NCBI RefSeq assembly: GCF_029887935.1
Contig: NZ_JARXRO010000015.1
Location: forward strand, 124,001 to 188,000
From: Luteimonas kalidii
Lineage (GTDB): Bacteria; Pseudomonadota; Gammaproteobacteria; Xanthomonadales; Xanthomonadaceae
DNA length: 64,000 nt
Reading direction: 5' to 3'
Shown here: in pieces, positions 1 through 8,362 of the stretch
How the letters are laid out: each line of letters starts with the position of its first letter
Numbering within the stretch: position 1 is the first letter of the stretch
Program-made: the position numbers and the translations under genes
Notes under the pieces: model-generated
Told to the model about the DNA's origin: nothing
What the model saw: the letters and a program-made list of their open reading frames with translations, nothing else
Databases searched by the model: none

Positions 1-662
1 ATGGCGATCACCACGTCCGCGCCCAGCTGGCGCGCCGCGTCCACCGGCACCGGGCTGACCACGCCGCCGTCGACGTAACTGTGCCGGCCGATGCGGGTGG
101 GCTCGAACACGCCGGGGACGCTGCTCGAGGCGCGCACCGCCTGGCCGGTGTTGCCGCGTACGAACACCACGCGATCGCCGGTATCCAGCCGCGTGGCCAC
201 GGCCGCGAAGGGCTTCTTCATCCGCTCGATCGGGAGTCGGCCGACCTCCGCGTTCACGTAGTCCTGCAGGGCCTGGCCCTGGACCAGGCCGCCGGAGAAC
301 AGCCGGATGTCGCGCAGGGTGGACTCGTCCAGCGCGACCGCGCGCTCCTGCATCCGGAACGGGTCGATGCCGCTGGCGTAGAGCGCGCCGACCACGCTGC
401 CGGCGCTGGTGCCGGCGACCACGTCGGCGCGGATGCCGTTGGCTTCGAGCATCTTGATCGCGCCGATGTGTGCGAAGCCCTTGGCCGCGCCGCCGCCGAG
501 CGCCAGTCCGACCTTCGGCGGCGGGGAAACCGCGGCAGGCGCGACCGGAGTCGGGGCCGGCGGCGCAGGCGGACGGGTGGCCTCACCGCCGCCGCAGGCG
601 ACGAGCACGACGCACAGCAGCGTGGCGCAGAACGGGCGGATCCGGCGTGGAATCGGGCGCAT
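1..662 (-). CDS. Patatin-like phospholipase lipoprotein, 3' part beyond the window
   Basis: Serine acyl hydrolase of the patatin/RssA type, predicted to hydrolyse acyl esters of lipids from a lipid-anchored position in the envelope. The reading frame is open to base 1, so the C-terminus lies outside. The start used (662) gives an Arg-rich n-region, a hydrophobic stretch and the lipobox VLVAC with Cys23; an in-frame ATG at 695 would add 11 residues. A Pro/Ala-rich linker follows to about residue 49. The oxyanion motif GGGAAKG is near 56-62, the nucleophile elbow GTSAG has Ser86, and the catalytic Asp motif DGG follows near residue 200. The Ser-Asp dyad is therefore complete in the visible part. 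Neither start has a clear ribosome binding site. It lies downstream of tRNA-Ala on the same strand but is separated from it by a terminator. Confidence 0.88.
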   Translation of the reverse strand, partial: MRPIPRRIRPFCATLLCVVLVACGGGEATRPPAPPAPTPVAPAAVSPPPKVGLALGGGAAKGFAHIGAIKMLEANGIRADVVAGTSAGSVVGALYASGIDPFRMQERAVALDESTLRDIRLFSGGLVQGQALQDYVNAEVGRLPIERMKKPFAAVATRLDTGDRVVFVRGNTGQAVRASSSVPGVFEPTRIGRHSYVDGGVVSPVPVDAARQLGADVVIA

Positions 663-777
663 GCGTGGGCGGGCGTTGGACACCGCGGCGAGCATAGCGG
701 CCAGCGGCCTGTCGCCAGCTGAAGCCGTCGCGCCGGACGCCCGCGCCTTGCGCGCGAACCACGCCGGCGCAGGCATG

Positions 778-801
778 AAAAAGGCCGGCGTGTGGCCGGC
801 C
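778..801 (-). terminator. Intrinsic terminator after tRNA-Ala
   Basis: On the minus strand a 7-bp GC stem (arms 795-801 and 783-789, 5-nt loop) is followed by five U (782-778). It lies 20 bp beyond the tRNA-Ala 3' end and should end the rnd/tRNA transcript ahead of the patatin gene. Confidence 0.8.
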
Positions 802-820
802 TCTTCCATGCGGTATCGAG

Positions 821-896
<76 letters not shown>

Positions 897-911
897 ACGG
901 CAGGACGGCGA

Positions 912-2045
912 TTATACGGGTGTAGAGCCGTCGTCGCCAGCCGGCAGCAGCAGCGGCGCGAGCGCGGGTTCGAGTTCGCTCCGGCGCCAGCCCGAGAGCA
1001 CGCCGGGCCAGTCCTCGCCGTCGAGCAGCGATTCCAGCCAGCGGCGCGATGCCAGCACCCCGTCGGGCAGCCCCAGTTCGCCGCTGCGCGCGGCCACGGC
1101 GTCCTGCAGCCGGCGCAGCGCCTTGCGGTCGCGCTCGCTGGTGCGAGGCGCGGGCGCGTCGTCCTCGTCGGGCAGGGGCGTGCCCAGCGCCTCGAACACG
1201 GAACCTGCGAGCTTGCGCGGCGCCTTGGGGTGCGTTTCGAACAGGCGGTCGAGTGCGCCGCGGTCCGCCGGCGCCTCGCGCGCCAGCGCCGCGGCGAGGT
1301 CGTTGTCCAGCACCCAGGTGCGAGGACGGTCGCTGCGCCGCGCCTGCGCATCGCGCCAGCGCAACAGGCGCAGCAGGCGGCGCTGTCCCGCGTCGTCGAG
1401 GAACTGCGCGCTGCGCAGCGACAGGTGCGGCCAGCGTTCGCCCTCGTCGCTGCGTGCATTGTCCAGCAGGCGCGCGCAATCCTCGTCGAACCACGCGCGT
1501 CGCCCCAGCGCGTCCAGCCGCGCCGACAGTGCGTCGTGCAGCGCGAACAGGTGGCGCACATCGTCGGCGGCATAGGCCAGCTGCGACGGCGACAGCGGGC
1601 GCTTCATCCAGTCCGACCGGGTTTCGCCCTTGTCCACGGCGATGCCGAGCAGTTCCTGCACCAGTCGCTGGTAGCCCAGGCCCGCGCCGATGCCGGCCAG
1701 CCCGGCCGCGATCTGGGTGTCGAACAGCGGCTCGGGCAACGCGTCGCAGGTACGCCGCAACGCGACCAGGTCCTCGCTGGCGCTGTGCATCACCTTGGCC
1801 ACGGACCGCTCGCGCAGCAGCGGTGCGAGCGCCTCGGGCATGCCGGGCGCGAGCATGTCGAGCAGCAGGATCACCGGCGCTGCGGGCGCGGCCGCTTCCA
1901 GCGCCAGCTGCACCAGCGACAGTTGCGGCCAGTAGGTGCGTTCGCGGATGAATTCCGTGTCGATCGCAACCCGGGTGGTGACGGTTTCGAGATGCGAACG
2001 CAGGACGGCGGGTTCGGTGACCCAGTGCACGGACGATGACGACAT
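912..2045 (-). CDS. rnd: Ribonuclease D
   Basis: 3'-5' exoribonuclease of the DEDD family that trims tRNA precursors and other structured RNAs in the cytoplasm. The protein is 377 aa, a usual RNase D length. Motif Exo I is DTEF with Asp29 and Glu31. Exo II lies around the FDTQIAAGL stretch, and Exo III contains YAADDVRHL. The C-terminal half is the HRDC-type region. It sits directly upstream of tRNA-Ala(CGC) on the same strand, a fitting neighbour for a tRNA-processing enzyme. There is no Shine-Dalgarno before the ATG; a weak -10-like TAGGCT lies 7 nt upstream, so the mRNA may be leaderless. Confidence 0.95.
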   Translation of the reverse strand: MSSSSVHWVTEPAVLRSHLETVTTRVAIDTEFIRERTYWPQLSLVQLALEAAAPAAPVILLLDMLAPGMPEALAPLLRERSVAKVMHSASEDLVALRRTCDALPEPLFDTQIAAGLAGIGAGLGYQRLVQELLGIAVDKGETRSDWMKRPLSPSQLAYAADDVRHLFALHDALSARLDALGRRAWFDEDCARLLDNARSDEGERWPHLSLRSAQFLDDAGQRRLLRLLRWRDAQARRSDRPRTWVLDNDLAAALAREAPADRGALDRLFETHPKAPRKLAGSVFEALGTPLPDEDDAPAPRTSERDRKALRRLQDAVAARSGELGLPDGVLASRRWLESLLDGEDWPGVLSGWRRSELEPALAPLLLPAGDDGSTPV

Positions 2046-2152
2046 GGGCGGCAGCCTAACGGCCGGCGGCCCGGGGTGGCAATCCTGGGCGCCTCCGCGG
2101 TGTGCCGGCGGACGCGTCGCCTCCCCGGTCGCGATGGCTTAATCTGGTGGCG

Positions 2153-4033
2153 ATGCCGTCGAAGAAGTCCGTCTTGCGCAGGGCCTGGATCGCGCTGGCC
2201 GTGTGCGCCGTGTCCGTGGCCGGCTGCACGCGCGATCCGGCCGCGGCGCCCGATGCCGATGGCGTGCCGGCTCCGGTCGAGCAGAGCGAAGCCGGAACCG
2301 GCAGCGTCACCATCAGCGGCGACGACCGGGCCGCGGGCAGTCTGACCTGGCAGGTGCCGGCGGTGGATTTGTCGGACACGGATCCGCAGGCGTTGCGCCG
2401 CCGTGCCGACGAGGCGCTGGCGGACGGACGGCTGCACGAGGATGCCGACGCCGCGATCCCGCTCTACCTGGCGCTGTCGACCCTGCCCGGGCACGGTCGT
2501 CACGCCGAAGCCGGGCTGCGTCGCGCCCTGCAGCGCGTGCTGCAACAGGGCGAGGCATCATTGGCGGCCGCCGGGGAGGATGCCGGCGCACTTCCGCGTG
2601 CGCGCCGGCTGGCGGCGGTGGCGCGCACGGTCGACGCCGAGGACGCCGCGGTGCTGGAATTCCTGCAGCGCGTGGACCTCGCCGAACGGGTGGGCGCGCT
2701 CAACGCCGCGGGCGAGCGCGCGCTCGCCGAAGGGCGCCTGGGGGAATCCGGTGGCGGTGCGCTGGGGGCCTTCCGCGACGCGCTCGACCTGCAGCCCGCG
2801 CAGCCGCGGGCGCTGCAGGGCGTGGCTGCGGTGGAGAGCGCGATGATCCGGCGCGCGGAGGATGCCGCCGATGCGGGCGAATTCGACCTCGCACGGCGCT
2901 GGCTCGCGTTCGCGGCCGAAGTCCGGCCCGACCAGGGACTGGAGACCGTGGTGGACGCGCACGCACGCGTGGACCGCCTGCGCGCCACGCGCATCGCGCG
3001 CCTGCGCGACCTCGGGATCGCGGCGCTGCCGAAGTTCGGCGGCGTCGATGTCGCCCGCCGGCACCTGGCCGAGCTGCTGCGCATCGCGCGCCCGGGCGAT
3101 CCGGTGGCGTCCGAACTGCGCGAGCGCATCGACCTGGCGGTGCACTACGGCCTGTACGCACCCGGACAGGTGTTCACCGACGCGCTCGAGACCGGCGGGC
3201 GCGGGCCGCAGATGGCGGTGGTGCCGCACGGGGCGTTCACCATGGGCGCGCGCGACGGCGAAGTCGACGCCAGCGACTACGAGCGGCCCGCCCACGCGAT
3301 CCGCTTCGAGCGCGGCTTCGGCATGGCGATCCGCGAGATCACGGTCGGCGAGTTCCGCCGCTTCATCGCCGCGACCGGGCACCGCACGCGCGCCGCGCGG
3401 CGCGGGTTCTCGATGGTGTACGACGAGCGCAGCGGCAACTTCGTGCGCCGCAGCGGGGTGGACTGGTTCTCCGACTACCTCGGCCGGCCCGCCGACGACG
3501 GCCTCCCGGTGCTGCACGTGAGCGCGCGCGATGCGCAGGCCTACGCCGAATGGCTGGCGGCGCAGACCGGCAAGCGCTACCGGCTGCCGAGCGAGGCCGA
3601 GTTCGAGTATGCGCTGCGTGCAGGCGGGCAGGGCCGCTATCCATGGGGCGATGGGGAGCCCCCGCCGCGCGTGGCCAACACCACCGGCGCGCGCGACCGT
3701 TCTCCCGCCGGCCGTGCCTGGGCCAATGCGTTCGGCGGCTACGGCGACGGCTACTGGGGCCCGTCCCCCGTGGGCCGGATGGTGCCGAATGCATGGGGTC
3801 TTCACGACCTGGCTGGCAACGTCAGCGAGTGGGTGGCCGACTGCTGGCATGATGGCTACCGGCGGGCGCCCGGGGACGGCTCGGCATGGGTCAACCCCGG
3901 ATGTCGCGACCAGGTCATCCGGGGAGGGTCCTGGGCCAGTTCGCCGGCGCAGACGCGCTCGGCCTGGCGCGCCCCGGCCAACGTGGACACCACCAATGCG
4001 CGGCTCGGCTTCCGGGTCGTGCGCGACCTGTAG
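2153..4033 (+). CDS. FGE-fold (SUMF1 domain) lipoprotein lacking the formylglycine cysteines
   Basis: A 626-aa protein. The start at 2153 was chosen because it begins a lipoprotein signal (KK...RR n-region, hydrophobic core, lipobox VAGC with Cys25); the frame is open further upstream. Residues about 60-340 are Ala/Leu/Arg-rich helical sequence resembling TPR-like repeats. From about residue 350 to the end is an SUMF1/FGE domain: GAFTMGA, ITVGEFRRFI, RLPSEAEFEYALRAGG, PWGDG, LHDLAGNVSEWVAD, VIRGGSW and LGFRVV. In true formylglycine-generating enzymes the segment after GGS carries two copper-binding Cys; here it reads ASSPAQTRSAWR with none. Sulfatase activation is therefore unlikely, and a binding or scaffold role at the outer membrane is my inference. 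The M48 protease gene follows 18 bp downstream. Confidence 0.85.
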   Translation: MPSKKSVLRRAWIALAVCAVSVAGCTRDPAAAPDADGVPAPVEQSEAGTGSVTISGDDRAAGSLTWQVPAVDLSDTDPQALRRRADEALADGRLHEDADAAIPLYLALSTLPGHGRHAEAGLRRALQRVLQQGEASLAAAGEDAGALPRARRLAAVARTVDAEDAAVLEFLQRVDLAERVGALNAAGERALAEGRLGESGGGALGAFRDALDLQPAQPRALQGVAAVESAMIRRAEDAADAGEFDLARRWLAFAAEVRPDQGLETVVDAHARVDRLRATRIARLRDLGIAALPKFGGVDVARRHLAELLRIARPGDPVASELRERIDLAVHYGLYAPGQVFTDALETGGRGPQMAVVPHGAFTMGARDGEVDASDYERPAHAIRFERGFGMAIREITVGEFRRFIAATGHRTRAARRGFSMVYDERSGNFVRRSGVDWFSDYLGRPADDGLPVLHVSARDAQAYAEWLAAQTGKRYRLPSEAEFEYALRAGGQGRYPWGDGEPPPRVANTTGARDRSPAGRAWANAFGGYGDGYWGPSPVGRMVPNAWGLHDLAGNVSEWVADCWHDGYRRAPGDGSAWVNPGCRDQVIRGGSWASSPAQTRSAWRAPANVDTTNARLGFRVVRDL

Positions 4034-4051
4034 GACCGGGGAGACAGACTG

Positions 4052-4969
4052 ATGCGACGCGATCCGTTCGGTGGGCGCCACGCGGGACAGCCGGCCACGC
4101 GCCGCCGCGGCATCAATCCCCGCTTCATCATCCTGCTGCTGTTCGCGGGCTACGGGGTCTACTACTGGTTCTCGAACCAGTCGGTGGACGCGGTCACCGG
4201 CGAGTCGGTGCTGATCGACAAGGGCCTGTCGATCGACGACGAGAAGGCGCTGGGATTGCAGGCCTACCAGGAAATCCTGCAGCAGGAGCAGCCGGTGGAC
4301 CCGAACTCGCCGATCGCGCAGCAGGTGCGCAGCATCGCCCAGCGGCTGGTGGCGAAGGTTCCGGAGGTGGAAGCCGCACTGGCGGCGGAGAACGGCCAGC
4401 CGGCGCCGACCTTCTCGCGCGGCTTCGAGTGGGAAGTCAATGTGATCGAATCCGAGCAGGCCAATGCCTTCTGCCTGCCGGGCGGGAAGATGGCCGTCTA
4501 CACCGGACTGGTGCCGGTGGCGCAGAACGAGAACGCGATGGCGGTGGTGATGGGCCACGAGATCGCGCACGCACTGCTGCGCCACGGCGCGCAGCGCATG
4601 GCCCAGCAGAAACTCAGCCAGGTGGGGCAGATGGCCGGCGCGATGAGCGGCATGGACCCGCAGCAGCAGCAGATGATCATGGCCGCGATGGGTTACGGCT
4701 ACCTGCTGCCGTACGCGCGCAAGCACGAGACCCAGGCCGACGAGGTCGGGCTGATGCTCGCGGCCGCGGCCTGCTTCGACCCGCAGGAATCGGTGCCGCT
4801 TTGGGAGCGGATGGGCGAGGCGAGTGGTGGCCAGGCACCGCCGGAGTTCTCCTCCACCCACCCCAATCCCGGCACCCGCATCGCCAACCTGCAGTCGCTG
4901 ATGCCCAAGGCCCTCGAGTATCGCGAACGCTTCTGCGGCGCCGGTCCCGCCGGTGGCGCGGCGCGTTAG
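4052..4969 (+). CDS. Membrane-anchored M48 family metalloprotease
   Basis: Zinc metalloprotease of the M48 (LoiP/YggG-like) group, 305 aa. A single N-terminal hydrophobic segment at about residues 24-41, after a basic stretch, suggests a periplasm-facing membrane anchor. The zinc motif HEIAH is at residues 169-173. The third ligand probably lies in the ETQADEVG stretch. A Gln/Met-rich insert (QQQQMIM) lies between them, and SSTHPNPGTR is typical of the C-terminal part of the family. The start has a good Shine-Dalgarno (GGGGAG). Its position right behind the FGE-fold lipoprotein suggests a shared envelope quality-control role, which is inference from synteny only. Confidence 0.9.
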   Translation: MRRDPFGGRHAGQPATRRRGINPRFIILLLFAGYGVYYWFSNQSVDAVTGESVLIDKGLSIDDEKALGLQAYQEILQQEQPVDPNSPIAQQVRSIAQRLVAKVPEVEAALAAENGQPAPTFSRGFEWEVNVIESEQANAFCLPGGKMAVYTGLVPVAQNENAMAVVMGHEIAHALLRHGAQRMAQQKLSQVGQMAGAMSGMDPQQQQMIMAAMGYGYLLPYARKHETQADEVGLMLAAAACFDPQESVPLWERMGEASGGQAPPEFSSTHPNPGTRIANLQSLMPKALEYRERFCGAGPAGGAAR

Positions 4970-4984
4970 CCGCGCGCGACCCGC

Positions 4985-5725
4985 TCAGAACCCCATGTAC
5001 AGGCCGCCGTTGACCGGGATGTTGGCACCGGTGATGTAGCCGGCGTCGTCGGCGCTGAGGAACTCGACCGTGCGCGCGATCTCCCCCGGATGCCCGAGGC
5101 GTCCGACCGGCACCTTGTCCACGATGCCCTGGCGGATGTCGTCGGGGATCGCGGCCACCAGCGCCGTTTCGCAGTAGCCCGGCGAGACGGAATTCACGGT
5201 CACGCCCTTGCGCGCCACCTCGCGGGCCAAGGCCATGGTGAAACCATGCATGCCGGCCTTGGCGGCGGAATAGTTGGTCTGGCCGAACTGGCCGGTCTGG
5301 CCATTGACCGAGCTGATGTTGACGATGCGCCCGAAACCGCGGCCGGTCATGCCCTCGATCGCGTGCCGACACAGGTTGAACACGCTGTCGAGGTTGACCG
5401 AGAGCACCGATTCCCACTGCGCGCGGTCCATCTTGCGCAGGGTGGTGTCGCGGGTGATGCCGGCGGCGTTGACCAGGATGTCGGGTCCCTCGCCGGCGGC
5501 CTCGATCCCGCGCACGAACTCTCCGCAGGCGTCGAAGTCGGCCACGTCCAGCGGCGCGAAGCGCACGTCCAGCCCGTCGACCTCGGCTTCGAAGCGCGCC
5601 ACGCGCTCGGGATGCCCGCCCAGGTCGGCGGCGACCACGCGGCGGCCGGCGCGGGCGAGCGCGATGCAGATGGCGGTGCCGAGCCCGCCGATGCCGCCGG
5701 TGACGACGGCCGTTCGCTTGTTCAT
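4985..5725 (-). CDS. phbB: Acetoacetyl-CoA / 3-oxoacyl reductase (SDR), copy 1
   Basis: Short-chain dehydrogenase of 246 aa. The nucleotide-binding motif TGGIGGLG is at the N-terminus, followed by NAAG, the catalytic Ser in ISSVNGQTGQFGQ, and the YSAAK (Tyr-x3-Lys) pair. The sequence after the catalytic Lys (AGMHGFTMALARE) and the ending VNGGLYMGF match PhaB-type reductases, which make (R)-3-hydroxybutyryl-CoA from acetoacetyl-CoA with NADPH. FabG-like activity cannot be excluded. It is 73 bp downstream of phaR on the same strand, and a paralogue lies on the other side of phaR. No phaA or phaC is in the window. Confidence 0.85.
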   Translation of the reverse strand: MNKRTAVVTGGIGGLGTAICIALARAGRRVVAADLGGHPERVARFEAEVDGLDVRFAPLDVADFDACGEFVRGIEAAGEGPDILVNAAGITRDTTLRKMDRAQWESVLSVNLDSVFNLCRHAIEGMTGRGFGRIVNISSVNGQTGQFGQTNYSAAKAGMHGFTMALAREVARKGVTVNSVSPGYCETALVAAIPDDIRQGIVDKVPVGRLGHPGEIARTVEFLSADDAGYITGANIPVNGGLYMGF

Positions 5726-5798
5726 GAGGGTCCGGGATCTGGAACGGATGGCGCGGCGCGGCGATCCGCACGCGTCGGGTCGCGCAGGGCGGGAGGAC

Positions 5799-6287
5799 TC
5801 AGCGGCCGCGCTTGTCCGGTGGACGCCGGTCCGGGTCCGGCTTCTGGCCGACGCTGCCGGTCAGGTTCTTCTGGAATTCCTTCCACATGTCCATGTTGCG
5901 CTCGGTGAGCTGGTTCATCATCGCCCACGGCGTCTGCCCGAGCATGCCGCCCATCTGCTGGCGGAACTGCTGCTGCTGGTCGAGGAAGACCTGCATCGAG
6001 CGCTCGAGGTAGTTGCCCATGAACCCCTGCAGCGAGTCGCCGTAGAACCGGATGATCTGGCTCAGCAGCTGGGTCGAGAGCATCGGTTCGCCGTCCGATT
6101 CGTGCTCGGCGATGATCTGCAGCAGGACCGACCGGGTCAGGTCCTCGCCCGACTTGGCGTCGCGGACCTCGAAATCCTCGCCGTCGACGATCAGCTGGCG
6201 CACATCCTCGATCGTGATGTAGCTGGAGATCTCGGTGTCGTAGAGACGACGGTTGGGGTACTTCTTGATGATCCGGTTCGCGGCCAT
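5799..6287 (-). CDS. phaR: Polyhydroxyalkanoate synthesis repressor PhaR
   Basis: DNA-binding regulator, 162 aa, of the PhaR type that represses phasin and PHB genes and responds to polymer. The N-terminus RIIKKYPNRRLYDTE is the hallmark of the PHB/PHA accumulation regulator DNA-binding domain. It is followed by the accumulation-regulator domain at about residues 45-100 and a Gln/Met-rich tail (DQQQQFRQQMGGM). The last 20 residues are Lys/Arg/Asp-rich. The ATG at 6287 is the family start; there is no strong Shine-Dalgarno. Lying between two acetoacetyl-CoA reductases supports a PHB role. Confidence 0.93.
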   Translation of the reverse strand: MAANRIIKKYPNRRLYDTEISSYITIEDVRQLIVDGEDFEVRDAKSGEDLTRSVLLQIIAEHESDGEPMLSTQLLSQIIRFYGDSLQGFMGNYLERSMQVFLDQQQQFRQQMGGMLGQTPWAMMNQLTERNMDMWKEFQKNLTGSVGQKPDPDRRPPDKRGR

Positions 6288-6480
6288 GGAGCAGCTGCCC
6301 GATAGATGGTGCCGCGCAGCATGGCGCAGCGCAGCACGGCTTGCAAGCAGCCGCCATGAGTGCGCGGCGTTCATGAAGCCGGCGTCCGCGCGAGGGGGCA
6401 TGCACGCCTGGCGGATCGGACGGCCCGCCATCGCGGGTCCGTGTACCGCCGTCGTGCGAATCCGTCCCCCGGGCAGCAGG

Positions 6481-6501
6481 CAGGCCGGCGGTGCCGGCCT
6501 G
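6481..6501 (-). terminator. Hairpin downstream of phbB copy 2
   Basis: A perfect 9-bp stem (CAGGCCGGC / GCCGGCCTG) with a 3-nt loop lies 26 bp beyond the stop of the upstream reductase gene. No U-run follows on the minus strand, so it is either an atypical terminator or a 3'-end stabilising hairpin. The rest of the 239-bp gap to phaR shows nothing else I can name. Confidence 0.4.
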
Positions 6502-6526
6502 TTCGCGTGTTGCGGCGGGGACGGTG

Positions 6527-7267
6527 CTACCAGCCCATGTGGTGGCCGCCGTTGATGTCCAGGTTCGAGCCGGTGATCCAGGCCGCCTGCTCGTCCACCA
6601 GAAAGGCCACGGCGTAGGCGATCTCCTCCGGCCTGCCCAGGCGCCCGGTGGGGATGTCGGCAGCGATCTTGGCGCGCACTTCCTCCGGCACCGCCATCAC
6701 CATGTCGGTGGCGACGTAGCCGGGCGAGACCGTGTTCACGGTGATTCCCAGCTTGGCGTTCTCGCGCGCCAGCGAAATGGTGAAGCCGTGCATGCCGGCC
6801 TTGGCCGCGGCGTAGTTGGCCTGGCCATACTGGCCCTTGAGCCCGTTGATCGAGCTGATCTGGATGATCCGGCCCCACTTGCGCTCGCGCATGCCCTCGA
6901 TCACCGGCCGGGTGACGTTGAACACCGAGTTGAGGTTGGTGTTGATGACATCGCCCCACTGCGGGGCGCTCATCTTGTGGAAGGTGCCGTCGCGCGTGAT
7001 GCCGGCGTTGTTGACCAGGATGTCGACGGGGCCGAGCGTCTTCTCGACCTCGCGCACCATCGCCTCGGCTTCGTCGGGCGAGGTGACGTCGCCCTTGACC
7101 AGGGCGAACTCGTAGCCGTCGGCCTTCATCTGCGCCTGCCAGGCGCGCGCCTTTTCCTCGCTGCGGTAGTTGGTGGCCACCCTGTGGCCCTGGTCCGCGA
7201 GCTTCTTGCAGATCGCCGTGCCGATACCGCCGGTGCCGCCGGTCACCAGAGCCACCCGTGTCGTCAT
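6527..7267 (-). CDS. phbB: Acetoacetyl-CoA reductase (SDR), copy 2
   Basis: NADPH-dependent acetoacetyl-CoA reductase, 246 aa, the second SDR of the PHB block. Motifs are TGGTGGIG (cofactor), NNAGITRDGTFHKM, the catalytic Ser in QISSINGLKGQYGQ and YAAAK. The N-terminal NYRSEEKARAWQ and the ending INGGHHMGW are closer to canonical PhaB than copy 1, so I take this as the main reductase. The start ATG at 7267 is preceded by AAGGA at good spacing. It lies 44 bp downstream of gluQ on the same strand. Confidence 0.92.
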   Translation of the reverse strand: MTTRVALVTGGTGGIGTAICKKLADQGHRVATNYRSEEKARAWQAQMKADGYEFALVKGDVTSPDEAEAMVREVEKTLGPVDILVNNAGITRDGTFHKMSAPQWGDVINTNLNSVFNVTRPVIEGMRERKWGRIIQISSINGLKGQYGQANYAAAKAGMHGFTISLARENAKLGITVNTVSPGYVATDMVMAVPEEVRAKIAADIPTGRLGRPEEIAYAVAFLVDEQAAWITGSNLDINGGHHMGW

Positions 7268-7311
7268 GTCCTTGCTTCCCGTTTCGCCGCCACCCGCGGC
7301 ACCGGGACAGT

Positions 7312-8223
7312 TTAGTCGCGGTGCGCGACAGGGGTGTTGTGCATCGCGGCGGGCAACCGGACCGGGCCGCGCGGAATGCGCGTCACATCGAATGTCGCCA
7401 GCGCGCAATCCAGGAACCCCGCGGGACCGGTGGCGGTCGCGACCGCGTCCGGATCCTGGCCGAGGATGCGCCACGCCAGCGCGAGCGCGGGCAGGGGCGC
7501 GGCGGCATCCACCGGCGACGCGGCCAGCGCCTTCGACAGCTTGTGCCCGGACGCGTCCACCACCAGCGGCAGGTGCGCGTAGCGCGGCGTGGACAGGCCC
7601 AGGCGCTGCTGCAGCAGGATCTGGCGCGGGGTGGAGTCCAGCAGGTCGGCGCCGCGCACGACGTCGGTGATGCCCTGCGCGGCGTCGTCCACCACCACCG
7701 CCAGCTGGTAGGCCCACAGCCCGTCGGCGCGGCGCAGGACGATGTCGCCGACGGCGGTCGCGACGTCCTGGGCCACCTGCCCGTGCAGCGCATCGTCGAA
7801 GGCGATCACGCAGCCATCCGGCACGCGCAGGCGGACGGCGGGATCCGCGCGCCGCGCGCCGGCCACGCAATGCCGATGGACGCCGCCCTGTCCGGCGACG
7901 TCGGCGCGGCTGCAGTGGCATTCGAACGCGTCCCCGGCGTCGAGCAGCCGCCCGAGCGCGGCCGCGTAGTGCGCGCCACGGGTGCTCTGGTATTCGACTT
8001 CGCCGTCGTGCCGCAGGCCGAACGCGGCCAGGGCCCGGATCTGTGCCTGCGCCGCGCCCGCGACTTCTCGCGGCGGATCGAGATCCTCCACCCTGAGCCG
8101 CCACTCGCCCCCGCTGCGGCGCGCCATGAGCCAGCTTCCCAGTGCCGCCACCAGCGATCCCAGGTGCAGCGGTCCGGTGGGCGAGGGCGCGAAGCGGCCG
8201 CGGTACGGAGCGGGGGCGGGCAT
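7312..8223 (-). CDS. gluQ: Glutamyl-Q tRNA(Asp) synthetase
   Basis: Attaches glutamate to the queuosine base of tRNA(Asp). It is a 303-aa truncated paralogue of glutamyl-tRNA synthetase that lacks the anticodon-binding domain, the expected GluQRS length. The HIGH-like segment is RFAPSPTGPLHLGSL and the KMSKS-like segment is GHKLSK. A zinc site is indicated by ECHCSR and a later HRHC. The sequence has no C-terminal anticodon domain, which separates it from GltX. It is divergent from htpX. Confidence 0.93.
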   Translation of the reverse strand: MPAPAPYRGRFAPSPTGPLHLGSLVAALGSWLMARRSGGEWRLRVEDLDPPREVAGAAQAQIRALAAFGLRHDGEVEYQSTRGAHYAAALGRLLDAGDAFECHCSRADVAGQGGVHRHCVAGARRADPAVRLRVPDGCVIAFDDALHGQVAQDVATAVGDIVLRRADGLWAYQLAVVVDDAAQGITDVVRGADLLDSTPRQILLQQRLGLSTPRYAHLPLVVDASGHKLSKALAASPVDAAAPLPALALAWRILGQDPDAVATATGPAGFLDCALATFDVTRIPRGPVRLPAAMHNTPVAHRD

Positions 8224-8284
8224 GGGCGGGGCTGAACGCTTCGGTGGAATGGCTGGGCAACGGGCGCGGCAACGCCCGGGGCAA

Positions 8285-8312
8285 CTTGAAATTCACCCTC
8301 GCCAACCATAAT
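8285..8312 (+). promoter_or_regulatory. Candidate heat-shock-type promoter of htpX
   Basis: CTTGAAA at 8285-8291 and CCATAAT at 8306-8312, 14 bp apart. CTTGAAA is the exact -35 core of sigma-32 promoters, and htpX is a heat-shock gene in enterobacteria. The same bases also fit a sigma-70 reading (TTGAAA, 15 bp, CATAAT). The predicted start is about 44 nt before the htpX ATG. Confidence 0.5.
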
Positions 8313-8362
8313 GGAACATGACGACGGACGCCCGACGACGTCCGCCCTGACCAGACCCTCCC

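Noticed and set aside
2153..4033. Calling the SUMF1-domain protein a formylglycine-generating enzyme
   Set aside because: Both active-site cysteines are missing from the GGSW segment and no sulfatase gene is nearby.
2558..4861. 767-codon open frame antisense to the FGE-fold and M48 genes
   Set aside because: Its translation is His/Arg/Gly-rich with no recognisable domain, and both sense genes have clear family motifs. It is a by-product of very high GC content.
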